Of a stretch of DNA of 64,000 bases, positions 28,163 to 38,267 are shown piece by piece. Within the stretch, counting starts at the first letter, position 1, and every line of letters starts with the position of its first letter. Under the pieces are notes generated by a model. That model worked only from the letters and a program-made list of their open reading frames with translations. It searched no databases and had not been told where the DNA came from. Source of the DNA: Brevundimonas naejangsanensis (GTDB taxonomy: Bacteria > Pseudomonadota > Alphaproteobacteria > Caulobacterales > Caulobacteraceae); contig NZ_CP015614.1 in NCBI RefSeq assembly GCF_000635915.2, positions 2,323,501 to 2,387,500 of the forward strand. The letters are read 5' to 3'. Position numbers and translations under genes: made by a program.

Positions 28163-28767
28163 CCACCACGACCCCCGCCGCCCGACCCTCGTCATCAGAC
28201 GACAACGCGTTCAAGGCTGAACTCGTCACCCTGATCCCTCATCTGCGGGCCTTCGCCCGGACCTTGACCGGCGACCCGACGGCCGCCGACGATCTGGCTC
28301 AGGAAGCCATGATGAAGGCGTGGGACGCCCGCGCCAGCTATCAGATGGGCACCAACATGAAGGCCTGGACCTGCATGATCCTGCGCAACCAGTTTTATTC
28401 TGAAAAGCGCCGCTCGTGGCGTCAGACCCAGTTGGACCAGGAAGCCGCCGAACGCACCTTGATCGCCGTAGACGACCCCGAGGCGCCGGTGGCGCTGGAC
28501 GAACTGCGTCAGGCGCTGAAGTCGCTCCCGGAAGAACAGCGCGAGGCCCTGATCCTGGTGGGCGCGGGCGGCTTCGCCTATGAAGAAGCTGCGGAAATCT
28601 GCCAATGCGCCGTCGGCACGGTGAAGAGCCGGGTGTCGCGCGCGCGCAAGGCGCTGCAGGCCACGCTGGAGCGCGGCGGTTATGCGCGCGACGGCCAATC
28701 GGCGGGCGACGCCATGCGCTCGATCCTGGCCGACGCGGACAGATTAAGCGGCGCCGGGCGCAAATAG
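28159..28767 (+). CDS. ecfG: General stress ECF sigma factor EcfG (SigT)
   Basis: 202 residues with a GTG start preceded by AAGGAGG at 5-base spacing. Region 2 is DLAQEAMMKAWDARASYQMG with NMKAWTCMILRN; region 4 is LPEEQREALILVGAGGFAYEEAA followed by AVGTVKSRVSRARKAL. It directs RNA polymerase to GGAAC-N16-CGTT promoters, of which five are visible in this locus. The conserved MGTNMKAW motif is typical of EcfG. No damage is seen. Confidence 0.95.
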   Translation: MTTTTPAARPSSSDDNAFKAELVTLIPHLRAFARTLTGDPTAADDLAQEAMMKAWDARASYQMGTNMKAWTCMILRNQFYSEKRRSWRQTQLDQEAAERTLIAVDDPEAPVALDELRQALKSLPEEQREALILVGAGGFAYEEAAEICQCAVGTVKSRVSRARKALQATLERGGYARDGQSAGDAMRSILADADRLSGAGRK

Positions 28768-28769
28768 CG

Positions 28770-30533
28770 GTGCGTGTCGGCCGGGTTCTGGGCCGCAAGC
28801 TCGGGCGCCGTCGCGTCCAGGGCATCCGATTCCGCCTGGGCTTGGCCATGGCCTTGGGCCTGCTGCCCATACTGCTGCTCGGCGTGATCCAGACCGAGGC
28901 CGAGTTCCGCAAGCAGGAGCAGGAGCGCCGGCTCGACCTGCAGCTGGCGGCCGAACGCAGCGCCTCGGACGCCAAGGCCCGGATCAGCTCGACCGTGGTG
29001 CTGCTGCAGGCTCTGACGCCGGAAGGGGGCGGCTTCTTTTGCGAGGCTCGCCTAACCGCCCTCGCTGCGCGGATGGAGGGGATCGCCAGCCTGGCGCGCT
29101 ACAGCGCCACGGGCGCGCCGGTCTGCGCCTCGCGCAGCGAGAGCGAGGCGCAGACGAAACAAAACGTGTCGGCGGATACCTGGCACCAGCGCCTGAAGCG
29201 CGGCGAAGACGTGGTGATGCAGCGTTCGGCCGACGGCGAATCCCTGATCGTCGCCGTCCGTTGGGAACGCCCGATGGGCGCCTTTCAAGGCGCGATGGCG
29301 GCCACGGTGCCGCTGAGCGTGCTCCAGCCGGACATCCGCGATCCCGCCTTGCCCGCCGGGTCGGAGGCGGCGCTGACGGATGGCGCCGGAAACATTCTGA
29401 TCGCCACTGATCCGCGGCCGTTCGCGCTGAAACGCGCGGCCGAGGCGAACGGCTGGACCGACCGGGCGCGCGCCGACGCCGTCGTCATGTTTGAAGCGCG
29501 CGACGCCCAGGGACGACGCCATGTCTATGGAGGCGCGCCTCTGGCTGGGCAGGATGTTTTCGTCCTGCTGTCGGCGCCGGCGCCGGGACTGCTGTCCTGG
29601 GCGCGGCTGAACCCGTTCGGCACCCTGTTGCTGCCGCTGGCGGCGTGGCTGACCGCCTTTGCCGCCGTCATGCTGCTGTCCGAGCGGATCGTGGTGCGCT
29701 GGCTGGATTATCTGGAACGGGTGGCCGCCATCTATGCGCGAGGACGTTTCTCCATTCGCCCGGTCCAGGCCGAGCACGCCCCGGCCGAAATCCGCACCCT
29801 GGCCCGCACCCTGGGCCAGCTGGGCGAGACCATCACCCGTCGCGACCGGGATATTCTGGATGCGCTGGAGGAGAAGGACGCCCTGCTGCGCGAAATCCAC
29901 CACCGGGTGAAAAACAATCTGCAGATCATCTCGTCCCTGCTGTCCATGCAGCAACGGGCGGTGACCGATCTGGGCGCGCGGGCGGCGCTGGGCGACACGC
30001 GACAGCGCATCACCGCCCTGGCCCAGATCTATCGCGTCCTCTACCAGAGCGAGGACATTCGCGAGGCCGACGCCGACACCTTCCTGCGCGAACTGGTCGG
30101 CCAGCTCATCGCCGGGGAAGCGGTGCGCGGCCCCCTGGTGACGACGTCCATCGAAGCCGACCCGCTGATCATCGACCCGGACAAGTTGGCGCCCCTGGCC
30201 CTGTGGCTGGTCGAAGCCGTGTCCAACGCCCAGAAACACGCCTTCGCTGGCCGCGGCGGCGAGCTGAAGGTGCGCTTCAAGGTCGATGGCGACACCAGTG
30301 TGCTGGAGGTCGAGGACGACGGCCCCGGACTGGACGACGCCGTCGAGGCGGGCGTCGGCCGCACCTTGATGATGGCCTTCGCCAAGCAACTACGCGGCGA
30401 GGCCCGGATCATTCCCGCGCCGGGCGGCGGCTCAATCGCGCGGCTGACCTTCGTCACGCCCGAAGCCCGCGACGCAGCCCAGGTGCGAGAGGTCGCAGCC
30501 TTTCGTCTCAGCGGAACCCCGCCCCAAGCGTAG
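28770..30533 (+). CDS. phyK: PhyK-like sensor histidine kinase (HisKA_2/HWE type)
   Basis: 587 residues if the GTG two bases after ecfG is the start. A transmembrane segment at about 25-43 and a second at about 290-312 enclose a periplasmic sensor domain of about 245 residues containing one cysteine pair region (FFCEARLT, APVCASRS). After a HAMP-like linker, the dimerisation box is EIHHRVKNNLQIISSLLSMQQR with H377/H378, followed by an ATPase domain (VEAVSNAQKHAF, VEDDGPGLDDA). In Caulobacter the kinase next to sigT phosphorylates PhyR. With PhyR damaged here, its target status is an open question. Confidence 0.87.
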   Translation: MRVGRVLGRKLGRRRVQGIRFRLGLAMALGLLPILLLGVIQTEAEFRKQEQERRLDLQLAAERSASDAKARISSTVVLLQALTPEGGGFFCEARLTALAARMEGIASLARYSATGAPVCASRSESEAQTKQNVSADTWHQRLKRGEDVVMQRSADGESLIVAVRWERPMGAFQGAMAATVPLSVLQPDIRDPALPAGSEAALTDGAGNILIATDPRPFALKRAAEANGWTDRARADAVVMFEARDAQGRRHVYGGAPLAGQDVFVLLSAPAPGLLSWARLNPFGTLLLPLAAWLTAFAAVMLLSERIVVRWLDYLERVAAIYARGRFSIRPVQAEHAPAEIRTLARTLGQLGETITRRDRDILDALEEKDALLREIHHRVKNNLQIISSLLSMQQRAVTDLGARAALGDTRQRITALAQIYRVLYQSEDIREADADTFLRELVGQLIAGEAVRGPLVTTSIEADPLIIDPDKLAPLALWLVEAVSNAQKHAFAGRGGELKVRFKVDGDTSVLEVEDDGPGLDDAVEAGVGRTLMMAFAKQLRGEARIIPAPGGGSIARLTFVTPEARDAAQVREVAAFRLSGTPPQA

Positions 30534-30537
30534 CGTT
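30513..30537 (+). promoter_or_regulatory. EcfG-type promoter of the entericidin-like gene
   Basis: GGAAC at 30513-30517, 16-base spacer, CGTT at 30534-30537, overlapping the last codons of phyK and 44 bases before the entericidin-like ATG. Confidence 0.78.
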
Positions 30538-30580
30538 GTATGGAGGACGGGCGCGGAGCCCGAACCAACAGGAGCCTCCT

Positions 30581-30718
30581 ATGCGCAAGATCATCATTCT
30601 GGCCGTCGCCGCCGCCGCTTTGACCACCGCCGCCTGCAACACCATTCAGGGCGTCGGCAAGGACACCCAGGCCGCTGGCCAGGCGGTCGAAGGCGCCGCT
30701 CGCGACGCCAAGAACTAA
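30581..30718 (+). CDS. Entericidin-like small lipoprotein
   Basis: 45 residues: a signal peptide (MRKIIILAVAAAALTTAAC) with predicted lipidation at Cys19, then NTIQGVGKDTQAAGQAVEGA, the entericidin A/B signature. AGGAG precedes the ATG. These tiny envelope lipoproteins are often stress- or stationary-phase-induced; the EcfG promoter directly upstream supports that here. Function in the cell is not known. Confidence 0.9.
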   Translation: MRKIIILAVAAAALTTAACNTIQGVGKDTQAAGQAVEGAARDAKN

Positions 30719-30749
30719 CGGCCCAGCCCTCATCGGGCCGGAATTTTTG

Positions 30750-30785
30750 CCCCGCGGACATTTGTGTCCGCGGGGTTTTATTTTT
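30750..30785 (+). terminator. Intrinsic terminator after the entericidin-like gene
   Basis: An 11-bp perfect stem (CCCCGCGGACA with TGTCCGCGGGG), 4-base loop, then TTTTATTTTT; it closes the stress-response block before ald. Confidence 0.92.
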
Positions 30786-30856
30786 CGCTAGCGCCGCACG
30801 GCCTGCTTGTTTAGCGTCCGCGCGCCCCACGCAGGGGTCAGGACAGTGAAAGAAAA

Positions 30857-31975
30857 ATGCGCGTCGGCTCCCCCCGAGAAACCAAGACCAATGAACATCG
30901 CGTCGGCCTGACGCCGGCCGCGGCCGGCGAATACGTCGCCCACGGCCATACCGTCCTGATGGAGACCGGAGCCGGCCTGGGCGCGGGCTTTACCGACGCC
31001 GACTACGAGAAGGCGGGCGCACGCATCGCCCCCGACGCCGCCGCCGTCTTCGCCGACAGCGACATGATCGTGAAGGTCAAGGAGCTTCAGCCCGCCGAGT
31101 TCCCCCTGCTGAAGCCAGACCACATCCTGTTCGCCTATCTGCATCTGGCGCCCGATCCCGAACAGGCGAAGGCCCTGCTGGCCTCGGGCTGCGCCGCCAT
31201 CGCCTATGAGACGGTGACGGACGCCAATAGAGGCCTGCCGCTGCTGGCGCCCATGTCCGAGGTGGCCGGACGGATCGCGGTCTTTTCGGCGGCCGAGACC
31301 CTTTTGAAGCACAAGGGCGGGATGGGGCTGCTGTTCTGCGGCGTGCCCGGCGTGGCCCCCGCGCGGGTGCTGGTGCTGGGCGGCGGCGTCGTGGGGCTGA
31401 ACGCCGCGCGCATGGCCGTCGGTCTGGGCGCCGAGGTGGTGGTGCTGGAGCGCTCCATCCCCCGGATGCGTCATATCGACGAAGTGACCGGCGGGCGCGT
31501 CATCACCCGCTATTCCTCGCTGCACGCCATCGAGGAGGAACTGCCCAAGGCCGATGTGGTGATCGGCGCCGTTCTGACCCCGGGCGCAGAAGCCCCGACC
31601 CTGGTGCGACGGGACCAGTTGTCGTCGATGAAGAAGGACAGCGTCCTGATCGACGTCGCCATCGACCAGGGCGGCTGTTTCGAGACTTCGCGCCCGACCA
31701 CCCACGATGACCCGACCTATGTGGTCGACGGCGTCATCCACTATTGCGTCGGCAACATGCCCGGCGCCGTGCCGCGCACCAGTTCTGAGGCGCTGAACAA
31801 CGCCACCCTGCCCTATGGCCTGGCCCTGGCGGACCGGGGACTGGAGGCCCTGCGCGCCGATCCGCACCTGGCCCGCGGCCTGAACGTGCTGAAGGGCGAG
31901 ATCACCCATCCGGCCGTCGGCAAGGCGCTGGGCCTGTCGTGGCGCGACCCCTTCGGCGTCTGGGCGCGCGGCTAA
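30857..31975 (+). CDS. ald: Alanine dehydrogenase
   Basis: 372 residues, the family length. It interconverts L-alanine and pyruvate plus ammonia with NAD. Substrate-site residues R15 (NEHRVGLTP), K75 (IVKVKELQ) and H96 (FAYLHLAPD) are present, as is the Rossmann motif VLVLGGGVVGLNAA. In other bacteria it serves growth on alanine. Single gene with 48 bases before obgE. Confidence 0.95.
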   Translation: MRVGSPRETKTNEHRVGLTPAAAGEYVAHGHTVLMETGAGLGAGFTDADYEKAGARIAPDAAAVFADSDMIVKVKELQPAEFPLLKPDHILFAYLHLAPDPEQAKALLASGCAAIAYETVTDANRGLPLLAPMSEVAGRIAVFSAAETLLKHKGGMGLLFCGVPGVAPARVLVLGGGVVGLNAARMAVGLGAEVVVLERSIPRMRHIDEVTGGRVITRYSSLHAIEEELPKADVVIGAVLTPGAEAPTLVRRDQLSSMKKDSVLIDVAIDQGGCFETSRPTTHDDPTYVVDGVIHYCVGNMPGAVPRTSSEALNNATLPYGLALADRGLEALRADPHLARGLNVLKGEITHPAVGKALGLSWRDPFGVWARG

Positions 31976-31993
31976 GATCGCACCCGCCTGTAA

Positions 31994-33079
<1,086 letters not shown>

Positions 33080-33086
33080 GCGCGGG

Positions 33087-33222
33087 AGCTCTCCTCCCCA
33101 TGCAAATGGGGAGGTGGCGCGGACGCGATAGCGTCCGTGACGGAGGGGCTGCTTGGTTCCGCTGTGGCAAAGCCTCTCCACCGCTCCGCGGCCCCCCTCC
33201 CCACGGCGTGGGGAGGAAAGCT
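33087..33222. repeat. 136-bp palindromic intergenic element with 14-bp inverted ends
   Basis: Ends at 33087-33100 (AGCTCTCCTCCCCA) and 33209-33222 (TGGGGAGGAAAGCT) are inverted repeats with one mismatch. Inside are further palindromes: CTCCCCATGCAAATGGGGAG at 33094-33113 and GGACGCGATAGCGTCC at 33121-33136. It fills almost the whole obgE-polA gap and carries no gene. I recall similar gene-free CTCCCC...GGGGAG repeats in many Caulobacterales and sphingomonad genomes; only one copy is in this window. Confidence 0.7.
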
Positions 33223-33265
33223 AAGGCCGGATGACGCCGCGCCTTCCGCCCCCTATGTTCGCGTC

Positions 33266-36160
33266 ATGACCGACGCGACCGCCGAAATCCCCGCCCGCCC
33301 CCTCACTCAAGACGGGCCGCCCTTGCGGCTGTGGATGATCGACGCCTCGGCCTACATCTTCCGCGCCTACCACGCCCTGCCACCGCTGACCCGCAAGTCG
33401 GACGGCCTGCCCGTGGGCGCGGTGCAGGGCTACTGCAACATGCTGTGGAAGCTGATCCGCGACATGAAGGGCGAGGACGGCCCGACGCACCTGGTCGCCG
33501 TTTTCGACCATTCGGAGAAGACCTTCCGCAACGACCTCTATGATCAATACAAGGCCCACCGTCCGCCGGCGCCCGAGGATCTGGTCCCGCAGTTCCCGCT
33601 CGTGCGCGAGGCCACCAAGGCCTTCGGCGTCCACTGCGTCGAGATGGCCGGCTACGAGGCCGACGACCTGATCGCCACCTACGCCTGCCAGGCGCGCGAC
33701 GCGGGCGGCGAGGCGGTGATCGTCAGCTCCGACAAGGATCTGATGCAGCTGATCGGGGGCGGCGTGGTCATGTACGACCCGATGAAGGATCGCCGCCTGG
33801 ACGAAGAAGCCGTGTTTGAAAAATTCGGCGTCACGCCCGACAAGGTGGTCGAGGTCCAGGCCCTGATCGGCGACAGCGTCGACAACGTCCCCGGCGCCCC
33901 GGGCATCGGCCCCAAGACCGCGGCCCAGTTGATCCACGAGTACGGCGACCTCGATACGCTCCTGGCCCGGGCCGGCGAGATCAAGCAGCCCAAGCGCCGC
34001 GAGACCCTGATCAACTTCGCCGATCAGATCCGCCTGTCGCGCGAACTGGTCAAGCTGACCTGCGACGCGCCGCTTCCCGAACCGATCGACGACTTCGTCA
34101 TCCGCGACCCGGACCCGCAGACCCTGTCCGCCTTCCTGGAGATGATGGAGTTCCGCTCGCTGGCCCGCCGCGTCGGCGACGGCAAGGCGCCGCAGAAGGA
34201 AGGCTCGACCTTCGCGCGCCAGCCAAGCGTCCCGGTGGCTACGCCGCGCTATGGCCAGACCGAAGTCGCCGCCCCGGCCGAGCCCCAGGCGATCGATCAT
34301 GATCGCTATGAATGCGTGCAGACGCTGGAAGACCTCGACCGCTGGATCGCGCGGGCCAAGGCGGCGGGCGTGGTCGGCTTCGATACCGAGACGGACGCCC
34401 TGTCCTCGACCCACGCCGGGCTGTGCGGGGTGTCGCTGGCCGTGGGGCCCAACGACGCCTGCTACATCCCCCTGACGCACGAACATGAGCCGACCGGCGA
34501 CGGCGGCTTGGACTTCGGCGACGGCGGCGACGCGCGCCCGCCCCTGCAGCAGATCGACAAGCCGACCGCCCTGTCCCGGCTGAAGGCGCTGCTGGAAGAC
34601 CCGTCGGTGCTGAAGGTCGGCCAGAACATCAAATACGACCTCGCCGTCATGGCCCGGCGCGGCGTGCGCGTCGCCCCCATCGACGACGTGATGCTGATCT
34701 CCTACGTGCTGGAGGGCGGTCTGCACGGCCACGGCATGGACGAGCTGGCGCGGCTGCACCTCGGCCACGAGCCGATGACCTTCAAGAGCGTGGCCGGGAC
34801 CGGCAAGAGCCAGAAGAGCTTCAAGCACGTGGAGATGAAGTCGGCCGTCTGTTACGCCGCCGAGGACGCGGACGTGACCCTGCGCCTGCATCGCCTGCTG
34901 AAGCCGCGTCTGGCGGCCGAGGGGCTGTCGAGCGTCTATGAGACGCTGGAGCGCGGCATGCCCGCCGTTCTGGCCGACATGGAGCGGGCCGGCGTTCGCG
35001 TCGATCCGGATCGTCTGCGCTCCCTGTCCTCGACCTTCGGCCAGCGCATGGCCGAGCTGGAAGAGGAGGCGCACAAGCTGGCCGGCCGCCCGTTCAACGT
35101 CGGCAGCCCGCGCCAGATCGGCGAGATCCTGTTCGGCGAGATGAACCTGCCCGGCGGCAAGAAGACCGCCAGCGGCCAGTGGGGCACCGACGCCAGCGTG
35201 CTGGAGGAGCTGGCTCAGACGCAGGCCCTGCCCCGCACCATCCTGGACTGGCGCCAGCTATCCAAGCTGAAGGGCACCTATACCGACGCCCTGGTGGCGG
35301 CCATGGACCCGCAGACGAATCGGGTCCACACCTCCTATCAGCTGGCGGCGGCGACCACGGGACGCCTGGCCTCGTCCGATCCCAACCTGCAGAACATCCC
35401 GATCCGCACCGAGACCGGCCGCCAGATCCGCCAGGCCTTCATCGCCTCGCCGGGCAATGTGCTGATCAGCGCCGACTACAGCCAGATCGAGCTGCGCCTT
35501 CTGGCCCACATCGGCGACATCCCCGAGCTGAAGCGCGCCTTCAAGAGCGGCCTCGACATCCACGCGGCGACCGCGTCCGAGATGTTCGGCGTGCCGGTCG
35601 AGGGCATGCCCAGCGAGACGCGCCGCCGCGCCAAGGCCATCAACTTCGGCATCATCTACGGCATCAGCGCCTTCGGCCTGGCCGCCCAGCTGGGCATCGA
35701 CCAGGGCGAGGCCGGCGCCTACATCAAGACCTATTTCGAACGCTTCCCCGGCATCCGCGCCTACATGGACAGGACCAAGGCGCTGGTGAAGGAGCAGGGC
35801 TTCGTCACCACCGTCTTCGGCCGGCGCATCCACATCCCGGCCATCCACTCCAAGTCGGGCGCCGAGCGCCAGTTCGGCGAGCGCGCGGCCATCAACGCCC
35901 CGATCCAGGGCGCCGCCGCCGACATCATCCGCCGCGCCATGATCCGCATGCCCGGCGCCCTGGCCGAGGCGGGTCTGCAAACCCGCATGCTGCTGCAGGT
36001 CCACGACGAACTGGTGTTCGAGGCCCCCGAGGCCGAGGCCGACCGCGCCATCGCCGTCATCCGCCGCATCATGGAAGGCGCCGCCCTGCCTGTCGTCGAT
36101 CTGAGCGTGCCGCTGGACGTCGAGGCCAAGGCGGCCCCGAACTGGGACGGCGCGCACTAA
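33266..36160 (+). CDS. polA: DNA polymerase I
   Basis: 964 residues from MTDATAEIPARPL. Three domains are visible: 5'-3' exonuclease (about 25-310, with DASAYIFRAYHALPP and EADDLIATYACQA), 3'-5' proofreading exonuclease (about 345-580, with the intact FDTETD metal motif) and the polymerase (about 590-964, with SADYSQIELRLLAHI, RRRAKAINFGIIYG and VHDELVFE). It replaces primers and fills repair gaps. The frame is open upstream to 33137, but that part is translated from the repeat element and should not be included. Confidence 0.96.
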   Translation: MTDATAEIPARPLTQDGPPLRLWMIDASAYIFRAYHALPPLTRKSDGLPVGAVQGYCNMLWKLIRDMKGEDGPTHLVAVFDHSEKTFRNDLYDQYKAHRPPAPEDLVPQFPLVREATKAFGVHCVEMAGYEADDLIATYACQARDAGGEAVIVSSDKDLMQLIGGGVVMYDPMKDRRLDEEAVFEKFGVTPDKVVEVQALIGDSVDNVPGAPGIGPKTAAQLIHEYGDLDTLLARAGEIKQPKRRETLINFADQIRLSRELVKLTCDAPLPEPIDDFVIRDPDPQTLSAFLEMMEFRSLARRVGDGKAPQKEGSTFARQPSVPVATPRYGQTEVAAPAEPQAIDHDRYECVQTLEDLDRWIARAKAAGVVGFDTETDALSSTHAGLCGVSLAVGPNDACYIPLTHEHEPTGDGGLDFGDGGDARPPLQQIDKPTALSRLKALLEDPSVLKVGQNIKYDLAVMARRGVRVAPIDDVMLISYVLEGGLHGHGMDELARLHLGHEPMTFKSVAGTGKSQKSFKHVEMKSAVCYAAEDADVTLRLHRLLKPRLAAEGLSSVYETLERGMPAVLADMERAGVRVDPDRLRSLSSTFGQRMAELEEEAHKLAGRPFNVGSPRQIGEILFGEMNLPGGKKTASGQWGTDASVLEELAQTQALPRTILDWRQLSKLKGTYTDALVAAMDPQTNRVHTSYQLAAATTGRLASSDPNLQNIPIRTETGRQIRQAFIASPGNVLISADYSQIELRLLAHIGDIPELKRAFKSGLDIHAATASEMFGVPVEGMPSETRRRAKAINFGIIYGISAFGLAAQLGIDQGEAGAYIKTYFERFPGIRAYMDRTKALVKEQGFVTTVFGRRIHIPAIHSKSGAERQFGERAAINAPIQGAAADIIRRAMIRMPGALAEAGLQTRMLLQVHDELVFEAPEAEADRAIAVIRRIMEGAALPVVDLSVPLDVEAKAAPNWDGAH

Positions 36161-36191
36161 AACCCATTGGCTTTCCAGCAAGGATCACGAC

Positions 36192-36500
36192 ATGAGCCTG
36201 GACCCCGAAATCCGCGACAACGAAGACGCCAAGCGTTACGAGCTGGAGGTCGACGGCGAGACCGCCGTGGTCATCTATAACCCGGTCGCGGGCGGGCGGC
36301 TGATCACCGAGACCCTCGTGCCGGTCCCGCTGGAAGGGCGCGGCATCGCCAGCCGCATGGCAAAGCACGTCCTGGCCGATCTGAAGGACAAGGGTCTGCT
36401 GGTCCTGCCGACCTGCACCTTCTTCTCCAGCTATCTGAAGAAGCACCCGGAATACGCCGATCAGGTGCATCCGACCTATCGAGCCATGCTGGGCCTCTGA
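36192..36500 (+). CDS. Short GNAT-fold acetyltransferase (YjdJ/NATD1 type)
   Basis: 102 residues. The truncated GNAT fold is seen in YELEVDGETAVVIYN, the VPLEGRGIASRMAKHVL acetyl-CoA loop, and the CTFFSSYLKKHPEYADQV tail that is diagnostic for this small family. Substrate unknown. It starts 31 bases after polA and may be co-transcribed. Confidence 0.85.
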   Translation: MSLDPEIRDNEDAKRYELEVDGETAVVIYNPVAGGRLITETLVPVPLEGRGIASRMAKHVLADLKDKGLLVLPTCTFFSSYLKKHPEYADQVHPTYRAMLGL

Positions 36501-36538
36501 CGGTCGCTTCGCGCGCGATCCCCTGCTAGGGCGGGGCG

Positions 36539-37762
36539 ATGAAGTCTTCAGACATCGACGTCCTGATCGTCGGCGCCGGCGCGGCCGGCATGATGTGCGC
36601 CATCGAGGCCGGCAAGCGCGGCCGTCGCGTGCGCGTGATCGATCACGCCCGCGCCCCCGGCGAAAAGATCCGCATCTCGGGCGGCGGCCGCTGCAACTTC
36701 ACCAATCTGGGGACGAGCGGCGCCAACTTCCTGGGCGAGAACCCGCGCTTCGCCCTGTCGGCCCTGCGGCGCTTCACCCAGCACGACTTCATCAAGATGG
36801 TCGACCGCCACGGCATCGCCTGGCACGAGAAGACCCTGGGCCAGCTTTTCTGCGACGACAGCGCCAAGCAGATCATCCGCATGCTGACCGACGAGATGAA
36901 GGCGGCGGGCGTCGCCCTGTCGCTGGGCGTCGGCGTCAAGACGGTGGAGCGCGCGGGCGAGCGGTTTCAGGTCGATCTGGACGACGGATCGCGCGTGACG
37001 GCGGCGTCGCTGGTCGTGGCGACGGGCGGCAAGTCCATTCCCAAGATGGGGGCCACCGGCTGGGGCTATGAGGTCGCGCGGCGCTTCGGCCTGCGCGTCA
37101 CCGACACCCGGCCCGCGCTGGTTCCCCTGACGTTCGAGCCGGGCCTGCTGGAGCAGCTCAAGCCGCTGGCGGGCGTGTCGGTCGACGCGGTGGTGCGACA
37201 CAAGGCGCCCAAGGAGGCCGGCCCCGGCCGCCCGGCCAAGGAGACCGTCTTCCGCGAAGGCCTGCTGTTCACCCACCGCGGCCTGTCGGGGCCGTCGATC
37301 CTGCAGATCAGCTCCTACTGGCGCGAGGGCGAGGCGATCACCGTCGACCTGGCCCCTGGCCGCGATGCGGCGGCTGAAATTCTGGCCGCCAAGACCGAGA
37401 ACGGCAAGCAGGCGGTCCACACGGCCGTCGGCCACGTCGTGCCGCGCCGTCTGGCCGAGGCCCTGTGTGCGCGCGAAAACCTGTCGGGCAAACTGGCGGA
37501 AGTCGGCGACAAGAAGCTGCGGGCCCTGGCCGAGGCGGTCAACGCCTGGACGGTCAAGCCGGTCGGATCCGAAGGCTATCGCACCGCCGAAGTGACGCTG
37601 GGCGGGGTCGACACCGCCGCCCTGGACCAGCAGACGATGGAGGCCAAGACCGTCCCCGGCCTGTTCTTCATCGGCGAAGTGGCGGACGTGACCGGCTGGC
37701 TGGGCGGCTACAACTTCCAGTGGGCCTGGTCGTCGGGCTGGGCCGCGGGTCAGAGCTGCTGA
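36539..37762 (+). CDS. HI0933-type flavoprotein (NAD(P)/FAD-dependent oxidoreductase)
   Basis: 407 residues. The FAD-binding motif is VLIVGAGAAGMMCAIEAGKRG, followed by the family box EKIRISGGGRCNFTN; the C terminus has FFIGEVADVTGWLGGYNFQWAWSSG. Members (YhiN/HI0933) are widespread but of unclear reaction. Isolated gene; start ATG at 36539 gives the correct first beta strand. Confidence 0.88.
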   Translation: MKSSDIDVLIVGAGAAGMMCAIEAGKRGRRVRVIDHARAPGEKIRISGGGRCNFTNLGTSGANFLGENPRFALSALRRFTQHDFIKMVDRHGIAWHEKTLGQLFCDDSAKQIIRMLTDEMKAAGVALSLGVGVKTVERAGERFQVDLDDGSRVTAASLVVATGGKSIPKMGATGWGYEVARRFGLRVTDTRPALVPLTFEPGLLEQLKPLAGVSVDAVVRHKAPKEAGPGRPAKETVFREGLLFTHRGLSGPSILQISSYWREGEAITVDLAPGRDAAAEILAAKTENGKQAVHTAVGHVVPRRLAEALCARENLSGKLAEVGDKKLRALAEAVNAWTVKPVGSEGYRTAEVTLGGVDTAALDQQTMEAKTVPGLFFIGEVADVTGWLGGYNFQWAWSSGWAAGQSC

Positions 37763-37907
37763 GCCGGTGAAACAGAGCCTGCGGCGACGCGGCGCGTTGT
37801 CGCGCGCGCGGACGCGCCCTACCTCTTTCACGTAGCGGGACGGGCCCCTCTGGCGGCGCTTCGGCGGCGTGATGTCGGACCGCCTTCAACGACGAAAGAG
37901 GATGACG

Positions 37908-38258
37908 ATGCCCCTGCTGATGTGCCCCAACGATAATGCGCCCATGCAGACGCTGGATCGCCACGGCGTCCAGTTCGACATGTGTCCGACCTGTCGCGGC
38001 GTCTGGCTGGATCGCGGCGAACTGGAGAAGCTGATGGCCGCCGCCGGCGACGAGGGCCGCGCCGCCGCGCCCGCGCCCGCGCCCCAGGCCTATGCGCCGC
38101 CGCCGCAACCGTCCCAACAACCCTGGGGCGGCCAGCCGGCCTATCGCGAGCCGCCGCGTCAACGCGACGACCGATATGACCACGACCGCCGCCGCGACGA
38201 CGACTATCAGTACCGCAAGAAGAAGAAGCGGCTGGATATCTTCGACATCTTCGACTGA
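37908..38258 (+). CDS. TFIIB-type zinc-ribbon protein
   Basis: 116 residues from MPLLMCPNDNAPM. The zinc knuckle consists of CPND near residue 6 and CPTC in FDMCPTCRGVWLDRGELEKL. A Pro/Ala/Gln linker follows and then a highly charged tail (RRDDDYQYRKKKKRLD) ending IFDIFD. The ATG at 37908 has AGAGG 6 bases upstream; an ATG two codons earlier directly abuts that site. Function unknown. Confidence 0.8.
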   Translation: MPLLMCPNDNAPMQTLDRHGVQFDMCPTCRGVWLDRGELEKLMAAAGDEGRAAAPAPAPQAYAPPPQPSQQPWGGQPAYREPPRQRDDRYDHDRRRDDDYQYRKKKKRLDIFDIFD

Positions 38259-38267
38259 GCCGTCGAT

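Noticed and set aside
33137..33265. N-terminal extension of polA
   Set aside because: The added 43 codons come from the inverted-repeat element; the conserved polymerase sequence begins after the ATG at 33266.
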